64,000 nt of DNA from Ephemerocybe angulata (GCA_013368325.1 JAACJK010000231.1:186001-250000); one strand, 5' to 3'; counted from the first letter of the stretch, positions 33,747 to 45,474 are shown. Numbers and translations are program-made. Notes: generated from the sequence alone by a model not told the origin.

Positions 33747-35283
33747 ATGCATCGCAAAGCTAGCTCTGTCTCAGGACCTGGCGGCGAGTCCAGCAGTGTT
33801 GCCAGGGTAAAGTCTACAGCACTTCGTGTGTTCCGCACCATCCGACCGTCGCGAGGAGAAGCTGCAAGTTTCGGACCTCCTACCGTTCCACAGACAACGT
33901 ATATCCCAATAAAGTCAGGGGACTCTCGAGCCTCGGAGGAAGACCACATTGGAAAACTTCCCCCTGAACTGTGGCTGAAGATATTCCGGTTCGCGGCGGA
34001 GGTTAGCGAACTCACGAATAGTCTCCAACCGGATTACGCCAATCCTAGATACCGATTCAAAACCAACGCTCAGGATGTAAGGGCTTTAATTCTCATTGGG
34101 AGGTTGAAAGCTCACAATTGTTGTACTTCCGCTCCCATAGGTCACGAAGCGATCACTCCTCCTGGTTTGTCGTCAGTGGTATCATCTGGCTACCCCAATC
34201 TCCTACGAGGCCATCAGGTTTCCAATCATGTTCATACTCCAAAAGTTTCTGGATCTGTCCAGTGCTTTATCGAAGGCCAACTCATCAGCCTCTATTGGAC
34301 GTTATTTGAAGCATCTGGACATCACAGTGAGGCCTCATTCTGGTATACCGATGGCGTGCGTTTCGGAGCTCCTTCAAGAAACGCCGAATCTCCTTACCTT
34401 CTTCGCAAACATGGATCGAAATCTTACGGACCCGATTCCACTGTTCAACCTACTTCCTTCTCGACTGACGCACCTCCATATCCAAGAATACGGTTATAAT
34501 CCAGAACGCTGGACAATCTCATTGTCTGACCTCCTCGATTTCTTGAATAGTCATCCCAACCTCTCATCCATTTCCCTTCCCTTCAAGTTCGCCCCGGACT
34601 CGGACCCCTCTCGGATCGCGCAAAACCGGAGCTGGTCCTCAATCCGAAAGTGGACCTTTCAGGATTCCAGCCAGATCGTTACCTTGGTCTCGCAGTTGCC
34701 TTCCGGCGCCCTTCCTAACCTCACCGAGGCAGAGTTTGGTAATGGACTGGCCACCCACTTGCCCTGCTCTCTCCACGACATCCGCCTCTTCCTCGCAGCT
34801 CACGGAAAAAGCCTTGTGTCTGTTTGTCTCTACCAAGCTGACGGTGAATCCATGTTAAAACTTTCCCAAACCCTAAGATCTATCAACCGTCTATGCCTCC
34901 ATATAGCCGAGATAAACGTCGCGTTTGTTGGCTACTTCCCACCATTCGAGTTGCCACGAAGCTTAACCACAGGCCAATTTCGTATGCCAAGGATTGTCTC
35001 GCTCGGAATATGGTTCTCCTACGACTTCCTCGATGACAGGATACATGTACAGCAGTACCATCGCGCCGTGGCGTCCCCCTGGCCGGAGCTGTTCCCGAAC
35101 TTGACGAGGATACGGTTGTTGGAGGAGCAGGATGTCGATGTATATCGAGCGCATGACCAGCTCACCCGGCAGGGACTGCTAAATCCATTCCGCAGGGCGA
35201 CATGCCCCGTGGTTGTAGAGGATATTTCAGGGACGGTGTTGGGGGAGCTTACGAGGGGTATATGTACGCTCGTCGATCGCTAA
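33747..35283 (+). CDS. F-box protein of a second subfamily
   Basis: Two exons, join(33747..34076, 34141..35283), encode 490 residues. The F-box is split by a 64-nt intron: exon 1 carries IGKLPPELWLKIFRFA, and exon 2 resumes with SLLLVCRQWYHLATP. Splicing at GAT|gtaagg and catag|GTC restores this. The following region has Leu-rich segments (FFANMDRN, LTHLHIQ, LSSISLPF) typical of the basidiomycete F-box/LRR-like families that recruit substrates to SCF complexes. The first about 65 residues are Ser-rich and disordered-looking, and an internal start is possible. It differs clearly from the 688-2031 subfamily. Confidence 0.72.
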
Positions 35284-35495
35284 AGGTCCATCACCTTTCT
35301 CGAAGATGCACTCGGAGTCGCCGGACTAAATTCTGGAACCAGAAATAGGAAGAATACCCAAACTGTAATGTAGGTGTATGTTAAATTAGATTCTAAGAAT
35401 TGAACTCTGTACACGGGTATAGTTAATTCGCGGGCCTCCTGCCTATACGACCAGGATGCCACTTCATAGTGTCTCTGTCATCGTAGAGCACAGGG

Positions 35496-36696
35496 TTACA
35501 GCAAAAATCGTTTGAGCTCCTCCAGTCTTTTTCTCGTCGAGGGAGGCAACAGAGTACCCATCTTGCGGAGGTGGGCCAATCTCATATATACGTCCTCCAA
35601 AGCCTTGTCAAGATCGCAGATATCCTGCGATTCCACAGTGGCTGCTGCCCGCGCCGGTGAGGGCGACGCTTTCCTGGACTTCGAGATCGACGACCTCCTC
35701 GATGAAGATCTGGACTCGTGCCTCTTCACGTCCTTTTTCTCGTACACATCAGACGGGAAGTCCACTGATGGTTCATATTGAGGAGTAAGAGCTCCAGCAG
35801 GATGGTCCGGCTGCACGACCTCGAAACCGTACTCACTCCCATTGTCGCTGCGAGGAGTCGTTGCGCCGCCTTCATAGGCGATATCAGACATGACGTCCTC
35901 GTACGAAGGCGGCGCGAGATGCCCTTCCTGTGGGAAGTCCTCCGCCTCTTGTACTCGGGTATTGCGCAGCAAGGCGTGGCTGGTGATAGGACCCTCCGGC
36001 GAAACGGGCGATGACGGCCGGGAGATTTCAGCCAGTTCCAATCGGATTGCCTGCAGCTTCTCCGAGTCCTCTTCAGCCGCTGGAGGCTCGACGGAGATAG
36101 CGACAGGCTCAGCGTCCTCGTTGTCGTCCGGGCTGAGGGCTTGGGAGAGGCGAGACAGATGAACTGCGTTGCGCTCGTCGTCCTCTTTGCGCTTCTGCTC
36201 GAGCTCCAACTGTCTCTTCACCCACCGCTGATGCTCTTCTCTCAGCTCCTTCTTGAGATCTGCAATCGTTCCTATCAATTCTCCTCCATTCTTCAATCGA
36301 AAGGGTTAGCGTTGAACCAGGCATTCTTTACGGTGGGACACTCACGTTGACCAGAGTGTGATATAGTCCAGGAGGGACGTCTGACATCCCAGGGTGCTTT
36401 GGCACTTTCTCGACCATGAGAATCGCAGCCTTGGAAAGATGTACGAATGCTTTCTCCTTCTGCTCCATTTCCTTGTCTCTGAGACCCTCCTTCCGGAATT
36501 GTTCTGCCTTGTTCAAAGATTCTTCGCCTTTCTTCCTGTAGGCTGAAGCCTTGTCCAGCCAGTGACCGAGCTCCTTGTCATCTGTCCAGAGCCGACGCCG
36601 CACCAGCGCGGACAGCTCAGCAATGGAAGCCGGAGCGGTTTTCTTGGCAACTGTGGACGATGGCTTGAGATTTGAGGTGGAAGGCGTCGAAGACAT
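35496..36696 (-). CDS. USP8-dimerisation/MIT-like domain protein with coiled coil
   Basis: Two exons, complement(join(35496..36290, 36346..36696)), encode 381 residues. The N-terminal part (SIAELSALVRRRL, WLDKASAYRKKGEESLNKAEQ, KAAILMVEKVPKHPG) resembles the USP8 dimerisation domain of AMSH/USP8-type deubiquitinase regulators, which act at endosomes. A charged helix follows after the intron (LKKELREEHQRWVKRQLELEQ), then a disordered acidic Ser-rich stretch with PPSYEDVMSD, and a short C-terminal helix pair. No JAMM or USP catalytic motif is present, so it would be an adaptor. The domain call is from memory of the pattern. Confidence 0.6.
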
Positions 36697-37780
36697 GGCA
36701 AGAGGAGAATGGGCTGCGAGAAGAGGGTGGTGATGGTATTGGTTGATGGGAGACGATGTATTCCTGGAAACTTTCAGCCGGAACCCAGATATATCCTTGT
36801 TGACTGAGGCAGTGGCGGCGAGATTAATTCCGAGCCTGCAGTACTAAATCGATGAGCAATGGAAGCTGAGAAGCACAGAGATCCGATGAGCAACGTGGGC
36901 ACAGCCTTGTTGGACCGTGCGCAGGCGCTTAATCCCCAATGTGATGGGCGGAATGGGAAGAGTGATGTAGGTGCCGCCACAAGAAAGTGCGGGGGTTCTT
37001 ATATCTGAACCCCTTTGGTCAAAGCACGATATGCTGGGGAAACCTGTGTCGAGTATGGCGCATGTAGACCCAGTGGTTGTCAAGTAGGGACAAATCACAA
37101 TGACTCGGAGTTCGAACTCGTCCTTGGCTTTGTTCGGGGGGCCTTAAGCGCTCGAAAGAGGAGGCTGTGAGGCAGTGCTGATAGCACCAAATGCGTGTTC
37201 AAAGCGCTCCGCTCCCGGCTACTGCTGTTCATCCTGCCCTTAACAATGCCCTGCTGAGACGGCGCGATAAAGTGCAATTGTGTCTGCGAATGTGCTGTCT
37301 CACTAAACAATGAAATATTTCATCTACAACAGCTCACCCCTTCGCGCCACCAGTAGAAGAGCCCATGTCTACAATTGGCATTAACAACGGTTGTTGTCAC
37401 AAGATGTGTCCTGTTTAGTTCAAATCCTTGTCGTTCATAAGTTCAAAAGGCGTGTTGGGCATGAGGAGGTGCACAGTAAATCGCAGGAGTCAGGGTAACA
37501 TTATGCTTCCATCTCCCGACAGCTTCAACTACAAGATCCCAGGAAGTGCACGGGTAGCTGTTACCTGCCTAAGAGGTAGTATTAAGCGCCCTATCTCAGT
37601 TGAACTGCACGACATCTCAGTAAGCGCCCATCAGTCGTAGGACGGCACCGTTCCACGTGCAACCACCAGAGTCGTCGCGACTTGGGCGGCTCCGAAAGCT
37701 CTCATTGCAACCGAGAATTCGAATTACTAATGACGCGACTCATCCATGCCCATCCCTCTCCTCATCCCGTACGCTCACCA
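36697..37780. other. Intergenic region
   Basis: No gene supported. TAAGCGCC words occur at about 36922 (inverted), 37583 and 37620, with the related ttaagcgc at 37144. Confidence 0.45.
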
Positions 37781-37785
37781 TGAGC

Positions 37786-38516
37786 ACCCAAAACGGGCCC
37801 AAGAAAGCTTCGTCCGCCCTCCAACTAGACCCAGGCACCGTCGGCGCTGAGCCTCAGGATGCACATGCCTCCTGCTTCTCGGGGGGAGCCTACTCCCCCT
37901 CCTAATCGCACTGGGCGTCGCGCGTTTCGCGTCCGTCACGTACCAGAACTCGCAGGCGCCGCATGACTTCATGTGCGCTAAAGGCACATCGCTGGGGGAT
38001 GTGGACAACATGTCGAGCGTCGTGCGCCCGCTTTTTGATGAGCACCAGAAGTTCGACATCGTGGCGACCGTGTAAGTCGCGAATCGTACTCGCGCCTCCT
38101 CTGCGGTGGACGGTGACTGGTCTGGGGTTGCGCTTGCAAAGCCTGAGTGTCGTACCTTTTTTGATGTCGTTTTTCGCGGGGTGACTCAGGGACAAGCATG
38201 TCCATGCTCAGGTCAACTTGACCATTTCCCTAGAAATCTTGTGAGTCATGCCGTTCAAATTACGGAAAATCCAAGGTTTTCATGCTGGTTGAAATGAAGC
38301 ACGCATTCTCACCTGGACGACACCGACTTGAGAGCATCGTTTACCCTCGTACCTCAAGCGCCGTCCCTCCTAGACTATATGATCGCCTTCTCTTCAATCA
38401 ACTCAGAGGCACCGAGGGGCAGGATGCTGAGGATTCAAACAAGGATTAGGTTGTCATGTCGCCACAAATCTACAGTCGCGACGCACCCTACATACCTGTA
38501 CCCTGTCAGTGGCTAG
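37786..38516 (+). pseudogene. Decayed single-pass membrane protein gene (conserved basidiomycete type)
   Basis: Several pieces of one protein lie in order but in shifted frames. First is a hydrophobic segment (LLLLGGSLLPLLIALG), then a lumenal-looking part ending KFDIVATV. Next come FDVVFRGV and, after a 1-2 base shift, DKHVHAQVNLTISLEI. After a clean 62-nt intron (gtgagt ... atgaag) comes DDTDLRASFTLVPQAPSLLDYM. The FRG, DKHV and TDLRASF-LLDY blocks recall a conserved Agaricomycete membrane protein of unknown function. The start region (MSTQNG...) is out of frame with the membrane segment, so at least two frame breaks are needed. A sequencing error is an alternative. Confidence 0.5.
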
Positions 38517-38730
38517 ATCAGAAAGACTTTCGGATATAGTCAAGCATTGCCTTGTGTGTCATGTCATCCACTAGCCCGTCAGAGGGATCAGACCGTAACC
38601 GCACTCGAGAGCAACATAGATGGGTATTAGATGTAGCGTCACTATGACAGGGGTCAGCAGTTCGAAAGTCTGTCCGTAGTCCGTTCTATAGTCCAAGAGT
38701 CCAAAGCTAAATCAAAGAAAGCTACGCTGC

Positions 38731-39482
38731 TCAAAGCTTGGGCGTAGAGGACCTGGAGGGAGCGATAGGGGCCGTGTTGTACTTTGCCTAGAGCCCGATC
38801 AGTATACGGAGGAAACGAGGGAAATGAACGCCGTGCTAACCATCTCGTTCTCCTTCTTCTCGTAGCCGCACTTCTTGTAGAATGCTGAAACCGAATCCCA
38901 CATTAGTTAAACCAAAGGAGAAAGAGACGTTCCACGCACGAATGTTATCGTCACTGCAATTCAGGATAGTCTTATAGCACCCCAGACTCTCGCTGATGCC
39001 AGTCAAGGCCTGAATGACCCTCAAGCCCAGCTTCTTCCCCTGCATGTCCTTGCTGACCGCAATGTCCTCAATGTGCCCCACCTTCCCGAGGTTCCTTAGG
39101 AACTTGCGCTCGATGAACACGCATCCGACTCCGACGATCTGGTCCGTCGCCTTGTTGACGATGACGAGCGTGTAGTAGGTGTTAGCGCATGTGCGCTGGG
39201 CGTCGAAGGTTGATTGGTAGCCTGAGAGGCCTGGGTCGGGTGCGGAGGTCAAGACGGATAGGATGCGAATGTGGGCGCGGTGGTAGTCTGTGCGCGCTAG
39301 GGGTCGAATCTGGCATCGTGTTGGATGATTTTATGTGGTTTTTTGGATGGCGATAGGAGACTTACGTGCAGGTCGGAGGGAAGTTCGGCCTTCACGCTCG
39401 CTGGTATGAGCTCGGGGTTGAACAGAAGCTCGAGCTTGTCGTCTGGTGTAAAGAGCTCGTTGTCTGTTGTAAATGAAGGCAT
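38731..39482 (-). CDS. GNA1: Glucosamine-6-phosphate N-acetyltransferase
   Basis: Four exons, complement(join(38731..38787, 38841..38884, 38940..39309, 39366..39482)), encode 195 residues. The GNAT enzyme acetylates glucosamine-6-phosphate with acetyl-CoA (EC 2.3.1.4), feeding UDP-GlcNAc for chitin and N-glycans. Conserved blocks are RTDYHRAHIRILSVLT, YYTLVIVNK, VGVGCVFIERKF, GHIEDIAV, QGKKLGLRVIQALT (the acetyl-CoA loop), NCSDDNIPFY and KKCGYEKKENEMAKY. The last two are rebuilt only by splicing. The introns are 56, 55 and 53 nt. A TATATA run at 39569-39574 lies about 90 bp upstream. It fits functionally with the chitin synthase at 15.9 kb, though the two are not adjacent. Confidence 0.93.
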
Positions 39483-39793
39483 GTTCTTCTTCTTCGAAAA
39501 ACAAATCTAGGTCAATTCGAGCTTGAAGTAACCTCTGTGGTTTGGGTGAGAGATTCCATTAGCTGCAATATATAAGGTCTTGGTGAGGATTTACTGACGG
39601 TATAGAGGGAAGTCTGGGCTGCTTAGTGGTGGAGGTGGGAGGGAAGGGGCTGACGTCTTGTTTCCAAGTCGCGTCGTTGAAAGCCCGAACATCGGATCAA
39701 TTTGATTCCCGAGCACTGCCACCGTTCGGGCCCCTGACCGATTGTTGTTTTCCACCTGCCACCATCTTCTGCGACCAGCAGCCTTGGATAAAG

Positions 39794-39880
39794 GTGTACC
39801 AGGAGGGATAAAAGCCTATCTAGTGCGTCTTGCTTGTTTGATTAACAGACGTGACTTATGTCGATTACCTAGTCAATTTT
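39794..39880 (+). promoter_or_regulatory. Conserved promoter block of the F-box subfamily
   Basis: GGATAAAAGC with flanks (ccaggagggataaaa, cctatctagtgcgtct) matches the minus-strand region upstream of the broken F-box copy (33400-33480). It is a duplicated TATA region about 90 bp before the start codon. Confidence 0.55.
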
Positions 39881-39906
39881 TCAACAATTTGGTTGGCCTA
39901 CGTCGA

Positions 39907-41289
39907 ATGGCGATCCCAGTTCAGCAAATCGATAAAAAGACAGGAGATCTGGAGATCATACGAGGACTTGGGGGATTGGACGTCGGGGACCACTCGAAGC
40001 CACAACTGCTGACCATACCCTCCGAACTCTTGCTCGAGATATCGCGATGGGCCATCACAGGCGGACTGTCCTCCGCGATGACGCCTCTCCAGCTGGGAGG
40101 AATCTGCCGCAGCTGGCGCGAACTCGTCTTCCAATGCTACGAATTGTGGCAGTCAATTGACGTCTTCCTGTATAAATCGGGTGTCTGGACGCAGATTTCC
40201 CTTCTCGAGGAATGGGTTGAGCGGACCGGGGACCATCCTTTCTCACTTTCAATATCTGCCCCCCGCTTCAGGGACTCTACCGTCTACGAGAGAATTATCC
40301 AAATCCTCCAGAACAACTCCTCTCAGATCACAACGTTAAAGATCCTCATGGGCAGAGACTTCTTCTACGCCTTCGACGAAACCGAAACGGCGCACTATTC
40401 GTGGCCTCTCCTGACAGACATTACCCTCCGCGCGGACCACCAGTTTACCCCTGGCAGAGGTACGGTCCACTTTGGTGGTGCCAACGCACCCCCTCGTCTC
40501 ACTTCAGCCACCTTCGGAATGTTCCACATCAGCAAAGTATCCCTCGCATGGGCCTCGTTGCTCAATCTCCACCTCCACGCCGCCTTGGCTCGTCAGATTT
40601 ATGAAGCAATGTCACTAGCGAAGCGGCTCCAGACTTTGACGCTGTCAGGAGTGTGGCTTGATACATTTAGAATCACTTCCATTACAACCAGCCACTCCCT
40701 CCGACGCCTTGCGGTCTTGCCCAAAGGCGAAAGAACTTTCGGCTGGGGGTGTCGGGATGCGTTCGAGTCGCTCCGTCTCCCCGCGCTCGAGAGTCTGGAG
40801 ATCGACCGGGGACACGTCAGGTCACCCGGGTACAGGCCGACATTCGCCCTCTACTCCCTTATCCTAAGGTCGCAATGCAGCCTCGTCGATCTCTCTATCG
40901 CGCGCACGCGGGTACATGAATCCCTGTTCATCGAGACCCTCATCCTCCTCCCGTCCCTCCGCAGCCTTCGGTTAATCGACAATATATGGATGGACGACGA
41001 TTATGCCTTGCAAGACTCCGCTATCTTCGACGCCATAACGCATGAGATTCATAACCATCAACTTATCGTCCCAAACCTCGAGAAGTTTACCTTCAAAGGG
41101 GATGCCGTATCGTTCTCGCCGGACGTGGTCATGGGTTTTCTGGCGGCACGTTGGGATGCTGGTAGTGGGGAATCGAGGCTTCAATCGGCCAGTATTCAAG
41201 CCGAAGGACCCAACTGGGACATCAAGGAAGTAAACCTTGCGACCATCGAGGGCTGGAGGGAGAGGGGGTACACGGTGAGTATCGCGTGA
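39907..41289 (+). CDS. F-box domain protein (intact family member)
   Basis: Single exon of 460 residues. The F-box is LLTIPSELLLEISRWAITGG with CRSWRELVF and ELWQSIDVFLY. It is followed by leucine-rich segments (LLNLHLHAAL, LQTLTLSGVW, LESLEIDRGHVRSPG, LPSLRSLRLIDN) and the tail WRERGYTVSIA. The ATG at 39907 is chosen because the broken relative starts at the equivalent MTDIPLQPID and the promoter block lies just upstream. The open frame extends to 39742, but that part is promoter. It is the best template for the copies at 2331 and 32520 and probably acts as an SCF substrate receptor. Confidence 0.8.
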   Translation: MAIPVQQIDKKTGDLEIIRGLGGLDVGDHSKPQLLTIPSELLLEISRWAITGGLSSAMTPLQLGGICRSWRELVFQCYELWQSIDVFLYKSGVWTQISLLEEWVERTGDHPFSLSISAPRFRDSTVYERIIQILQNNSSQITTLKILMGRDFFYAFDETETAHYSWPLLTDITLRADHQFTPGRGTVHFGGANAPPRLTSATFGMFHISKVSLAWASLLNLHLHAALARQIYEAMSLAKRLQTLTLSGVWLDTFRITSITTSHSLRRLAVLPKGERTFGWGCRDAFESLRLPALESLEIDRGHVRSPGYRPTFALYSLILRSQCSLVDLSIARTRVHESLFIETLILLPSLRSLRLIDNIWMDDDYALQDSAIFDAITHEIHNHQLIVPNLEKFTFKGDAVSFSPDVVMGFLAARWDAGSGESRLQSASIQAEGPNWDIKEVNLATIEGWRERGYTVSIA

Positions 41290-41561
41290 GTAGTTGAGGT
41301 GTGCCTGAGCTTGGGTCTACAATGCTGAAGTTACGTCTCAATTCAAATGCCCCAAAGTCTATGTAGCCGATATGTACAGGTAGCCAGTGTAAAGTGAATA
41401 CTAGGTATAAAAAGTAGGGATAATAGGGAACTTGGGGTAAATGTACAATTAAAAAGTCGACGGGAGCGGCCCAACCGCGTCCCAATAAGGTTAGTAAGAT
41501 CTCAAGAGTATCATAGTCCTTGTAGTATGTATGTCCGTGGGTATCGGGTTTGAATATGTTT

Positions 41562-43234
41562 CTAGAGCCCGAAAAGCGCTCGAACCTTCGCCTGCAGGTT
41601 TTGCTTCGGCAGCGGCACAGTTCTAGGGACGTCGTGGAGGAACCGGCGTTTCTCAGTTGGATCGGCTGTCAAAAGAATCATATCAGCACTCCGTTGATCT
41701 TCAAAGCATAGATGAGAATAAAAGACATACACCACAGGATAGCACCCCTTCCACCCTCGCCCATGCACACATTAACGTCGCTTTCCAACAAGAACTGCAC
41801 CCCAAGTCTCGAGGGTTCGCCTGCGGGCGCTAGCCTGAATGTGATAGGATTCGCTGCGTCTTGGATATACAATGATACAGTTCTAGGAGAATCGTGCTTC
41901 CCCAATAAGCCGTGACTCTCTTCCCGATGAACTGACGAGCTCGAACCCTCAGCCATCCCAGAAGCTACGCGACCCCGGGTTGACATATACTCTGGCTCCT
42001 CGGAGGACGCGAGACCATCGACGATGACAGTGCTGAAGCCCAACGCCTGAAGGGTCTCGCGAGAAATGGTGTTATGTGCCAAGGAGGTATCGAAAAGGAA
42101 ATTCGTAACGACAGCATCTGCTCGTCGTATGGGCACTGGGGCTGACGCCATTGGAGCAGAAGGTCTGGGTGTGCTCGGGTCAAACAACGATGAAAGCGGT
42201 CGAAGGGACTTCGGAGGAGATGATGAACGCGACGCTGGCACAGGGTTAACGAGTGCTGGTGTGCTCGATGAAGCTGGGCCCCACGGTCGTCCTGAAGGCG
42301 GAACGACACTCCATTCGTTGTCGCCCTCATCTGACGACATAGAGAGAGCGTCCAGGGACGGCCTTGGGTTCGCCCCCTGCATGAGTGGTAAAGACGTCGC
42401 GGACCCGGAGCCAAAGCGACCGGCAAAAGGCTTGGCAAAAGTGTATTCGGATTTCGGCCGTTCATGCGAGGCGCCCGCAGTGAGCGCTGAGCCCCCCGCA
42501 AGGCGACCTAGAGTCTGAACAGCATCGAAGCTCATTCGCCTCTTCTTCTTCTCCTCTTTCGCCTTAATGGTCCCATTGCCGTCCAAGCTCCCTTGAGAAG
42601 GGATAGGCCGGTGCGGCATATTCCCTGCATGCCGGATATCGGTTTTCGGCAGCAACGAGAGTTCCTTCTTGAGGCTGGCGGGTGTGGGCTGCATATTCTT
42701 CCGTGGATGTACACGGGCGACTAGCCTCCATGCGAGCAGACCGCTGAACACCCCGTTCGGAATTCGGATACCCGCGCAGGGAATGGAGTCGAGTTCCGTC
42801 GTGTGTGGGACGCCATCTGGCCCGAGGACTCCGGCGAGTTCGTCCATTTGGCTCTTCTCTGGCGCCGAGTTGGCGGGATGTGGGGATTGGAGACCTCGAC
42901 TGCTGCTCAGGATGCGACGGTGACCAGGCGATCGCGAGCGGTTGTGGGATTGGGCGCTGGAGGTGAAGGTCACCAAAGGTCAGACGAACCATACGAGGAG
43001 GGTCGATCGAGGCAAGACTCACCGATGTTTCTTATGGCCAAGGAGTGTGTCTGGGAGGACCTTATCACTGAGGTAGGTGCTATCGATATCCATGGAAGGC
43101 TTGCGGTTGTATGGAGTATCGCCATCCTCCTTCATGGATCGTAGAGTGGAGGACTCGCTGACAAACGACATCGTGTCGCTCAGAGAATAGGTGGATGCAG
43201 CATAAGGACGAGTGTCGTCTTGGAAGGGGCTCAT
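41562..43234 (-). CDS. Unrecognised Ser/Pro-rich protein
   Basis: Three exons, complement(join(41562..41665, 41731..42956, 43023..43234)), encode 513 residues. I do not recognise the family. It is rich in Ser, Pro and Arg (HNRSRSPGHRRILSSSRG, KKKRRMSFDAVQTLGR), with many possible phosphorylation sites such as RRMS. Two ordered patches stand out: IPCAGIRIPNGVFSGLLAWRLVARV in the first half and a C-terminal part from NFLFDTSLAHNTISRETLQALGF onward that looks folded. No signal peptide or membrane segment is seen. Both introns have good donors (gtgagt, gtatgt). It may be a cytosolic regulatory protein, but that is inference. Confidence 0.7.
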
Positions 43235-43711
43235 TGCGCGTATGAGGGTGTGCCGTGTTGGTAAGAGGCGGTCGAGATCGGGGGATGAAGGGAATCCGTT
43301 GGTGAACGAAACCAGGCGGTCCTTGTTGGTTATAAGTGAGTTGGTCCAATATACATTTGTCGCTGTGGCAGATCAAAATGATTTGAAACGTCGATCGGGA
43401 AGGCTTTTGGTGGGGGCTGTCAGCAAGCTGTCCACTAGTGCCCGGGGACTATTCCCGGCGGGACGGAGAACTATCTGCCCCCAGCACGAGAGTTCAAGCA
43501 GATTACTCACCAGAACAAGCTACCCAATGTCGAGCGACTGCAATTCTTGGTACTGAGGACCTCGGCCTCGATTTGGATCCCTGCTTCGCCTTAGCAGAGA
43601 GAGGGAGAGGGTAGAGATGGGTTACGAGAAAAGCTGTTCTCAACAGTAAATACGTACGTCATTTGTACCCGTGTTTGAAACCCAGACGGCTAGTTTAGCG
43701 TTCACCGAAAA
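43235..43711. other. Upstream region of the Ser/Pro-rich gene
   Basis: No gene supported. Confidence 0.4.
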
Positions 43712-44440
43712 TCAGGTTGAGGCTGGACCAAGAGGTGTCAGCGATTCAGATTCCGAGTCTTTACTTATGTAAAGGAACGGTTCTTCAAAGTGGGAGGGGG
43801 GCTCTTTTGCCAAGCCCAAAAAGAGCCCTGTACCCCCAATTGAACTTTCGCCCGGGCCTTGGCGCTTTGCCGACGGCCGGATCTCCCTCAATCCGTACTT
43901 TCGGTCCCACATGTGGGCTTCGGGCGGTGTGGCCCGCGTGGGCCTCCATTTCATTCCCCTTTTGAGACACCGGCCGGCTTCGAACGCATGGCTGCGCTGG
44001 TGCCCGGCGTTTCGGTCCACCGCGTGGCCCTGCGCGCGGGCCATTATCGCGGCCCCGGTAGTAGCTCGCTCGCTTTTTTCGATCGGAGAATGGGTGACAG
44101 ACTTTTGAATGGGCCAGGCCACAGAATCTGAGGGAGGCCGCTTTGCAGATGTAGGTGAGTCTGAGCTCCAAGCCTCCGACACAATCCCACTGGAGCGTGA
44201 CGGCGCGCGCGTCGTGTCGCGAAATTTCGGATGCAATTGCATCACCCCTACTGAATGCGGTGTTTGACGCGGCTGTCCTCCTCCTTTGTAACTTCCGTCC
44301 TCTCTCAGGCTCTCAGTACCTGCCTTGCAGGCTAGCCACAGCACCAGATCAAAGCCGCGCATACCCTTCCGGAATCCGACTTTGTTTAGGCGCCCATATG
44401 CCTGCTGGGCGAGATAGCTTTGAGAATTGAGGGTGGGGCG
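43712..44440. other. GC-rich island of atypical composition with open frames on both strands
   Basis: Long open frames overlap on both strands (43712-44362 and 43785-44171 on minus, 43859-44131 and 44155-44430 on plus), without introns or recognisable domains. Two tight hairpins open the island: CTTTAC/GTAAAG at 43759-43774, and GGGCTCTTTT at 43799-43808 with AAAAGAGCCC at 43819-43828. The style differs from the flanks and suggests inserted foreign or organellar DNA, but the source is not proven. Confidence 0.4.
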
Positions 44441-45474
44441 GCAAGATACGCGCTCACCAATGGTATCCCGTTGACGTGAACATTAGAATTTGTGGTTAGA
44501 GTGGGTAAGGTAAGTGTGCATCACCAAGACGCCGATGCGTTCTCCGGAAATTCAAATGTCAAAGAAACACCCTTGAATCCACAGCCATCTACAGCCATCT
44601 ACTGTCTGCAGTTATTAAAAGCATCAAGCATCAGAGAAAGAAAGGCCGGCAACGGAGACACTTGGCATAGGGACCATGGATGCTCCAGTATGCACAACAA
44701 GCTGTAGCACTCGTGCATAGTGACGACCTGATAAAAAAAATGCTCCCTGAATTCCAGTGTGAGACGATTAGTAAATAAAAGTGTCAGGGTGCCCGGTGAA
44801 GTCCCGGCCGGCGGACTTGCTCTTTCAAACCCCATTGAAATGATCACACCTTGCCAGTGCATATTTCACCTAGAATACGGCCCTCCTAGTATCTCAGTGG
44901 TATATGCTTAACTACTAAAAATAGCTCCAGTGTCGATCTTGCAAAAATTCTGAAAAAACCTCGCGCCATTGGGCGTCAGAGGTCAGATTGCGATGGGCGC
45001 CTATTTAGACGCGTGATGGCGAGCGCGCCATCTACGTGCACTTCCTTTCCGATAGCTATTTTAGCTTTCGCAAATGGCTTAGAAATATTTCTTCGCTACT
45101 CAAAGCCTTGCGCACACGCACAGGATCCCAAACTCACCAATCCTCCGCAGTCTCCTCGCCCCGTCCACCCGAAATAACACACTAGAACCTTCATCCCTGA
45201 GCCGGATCCAATCATCCAAACACCTGCCTCGCTTAGCCATGCCGCGCCACCCAAACCTTTGTTTGAATGCGTTTGAATGGCGATGCGTTCAGGGAGAGCG
45301 CGAATAAGCCGTGGAGTCCATTGTATCATGCATTTGTCACGCACGGGGGGACGTCGGCGGTCAGGAGCAATGTGGCCATTCTGCGTGTCACCAGATCCTC
45401 GATGCGATTCGGGGATGGGTCCCGGGGTCTGGAGGGCTATATAAGGTGGGGGACGCATTGCTAAGTTTTTATTA
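44441..45474. other. Gene-free spacer
   Basis: No gene supported. A TATA-like 'ctatataagg' near 45438 has no visible gene. Confidence 0.4.

Noticed and set aside
39742..39906. N-terminal extension of the 39.9 kb F-box gene
   Set aside because: The extension covers the promoter block and TATA region that is conserved with the broken copy. The paralogous start is at 39907.
43712..44362. 216-codon minus-strand frame in the GC-rich island
   Set aside because: Several competing frames on both strands are equally open, so none can be chosen as a gene. Kept as a finding about the island instead.
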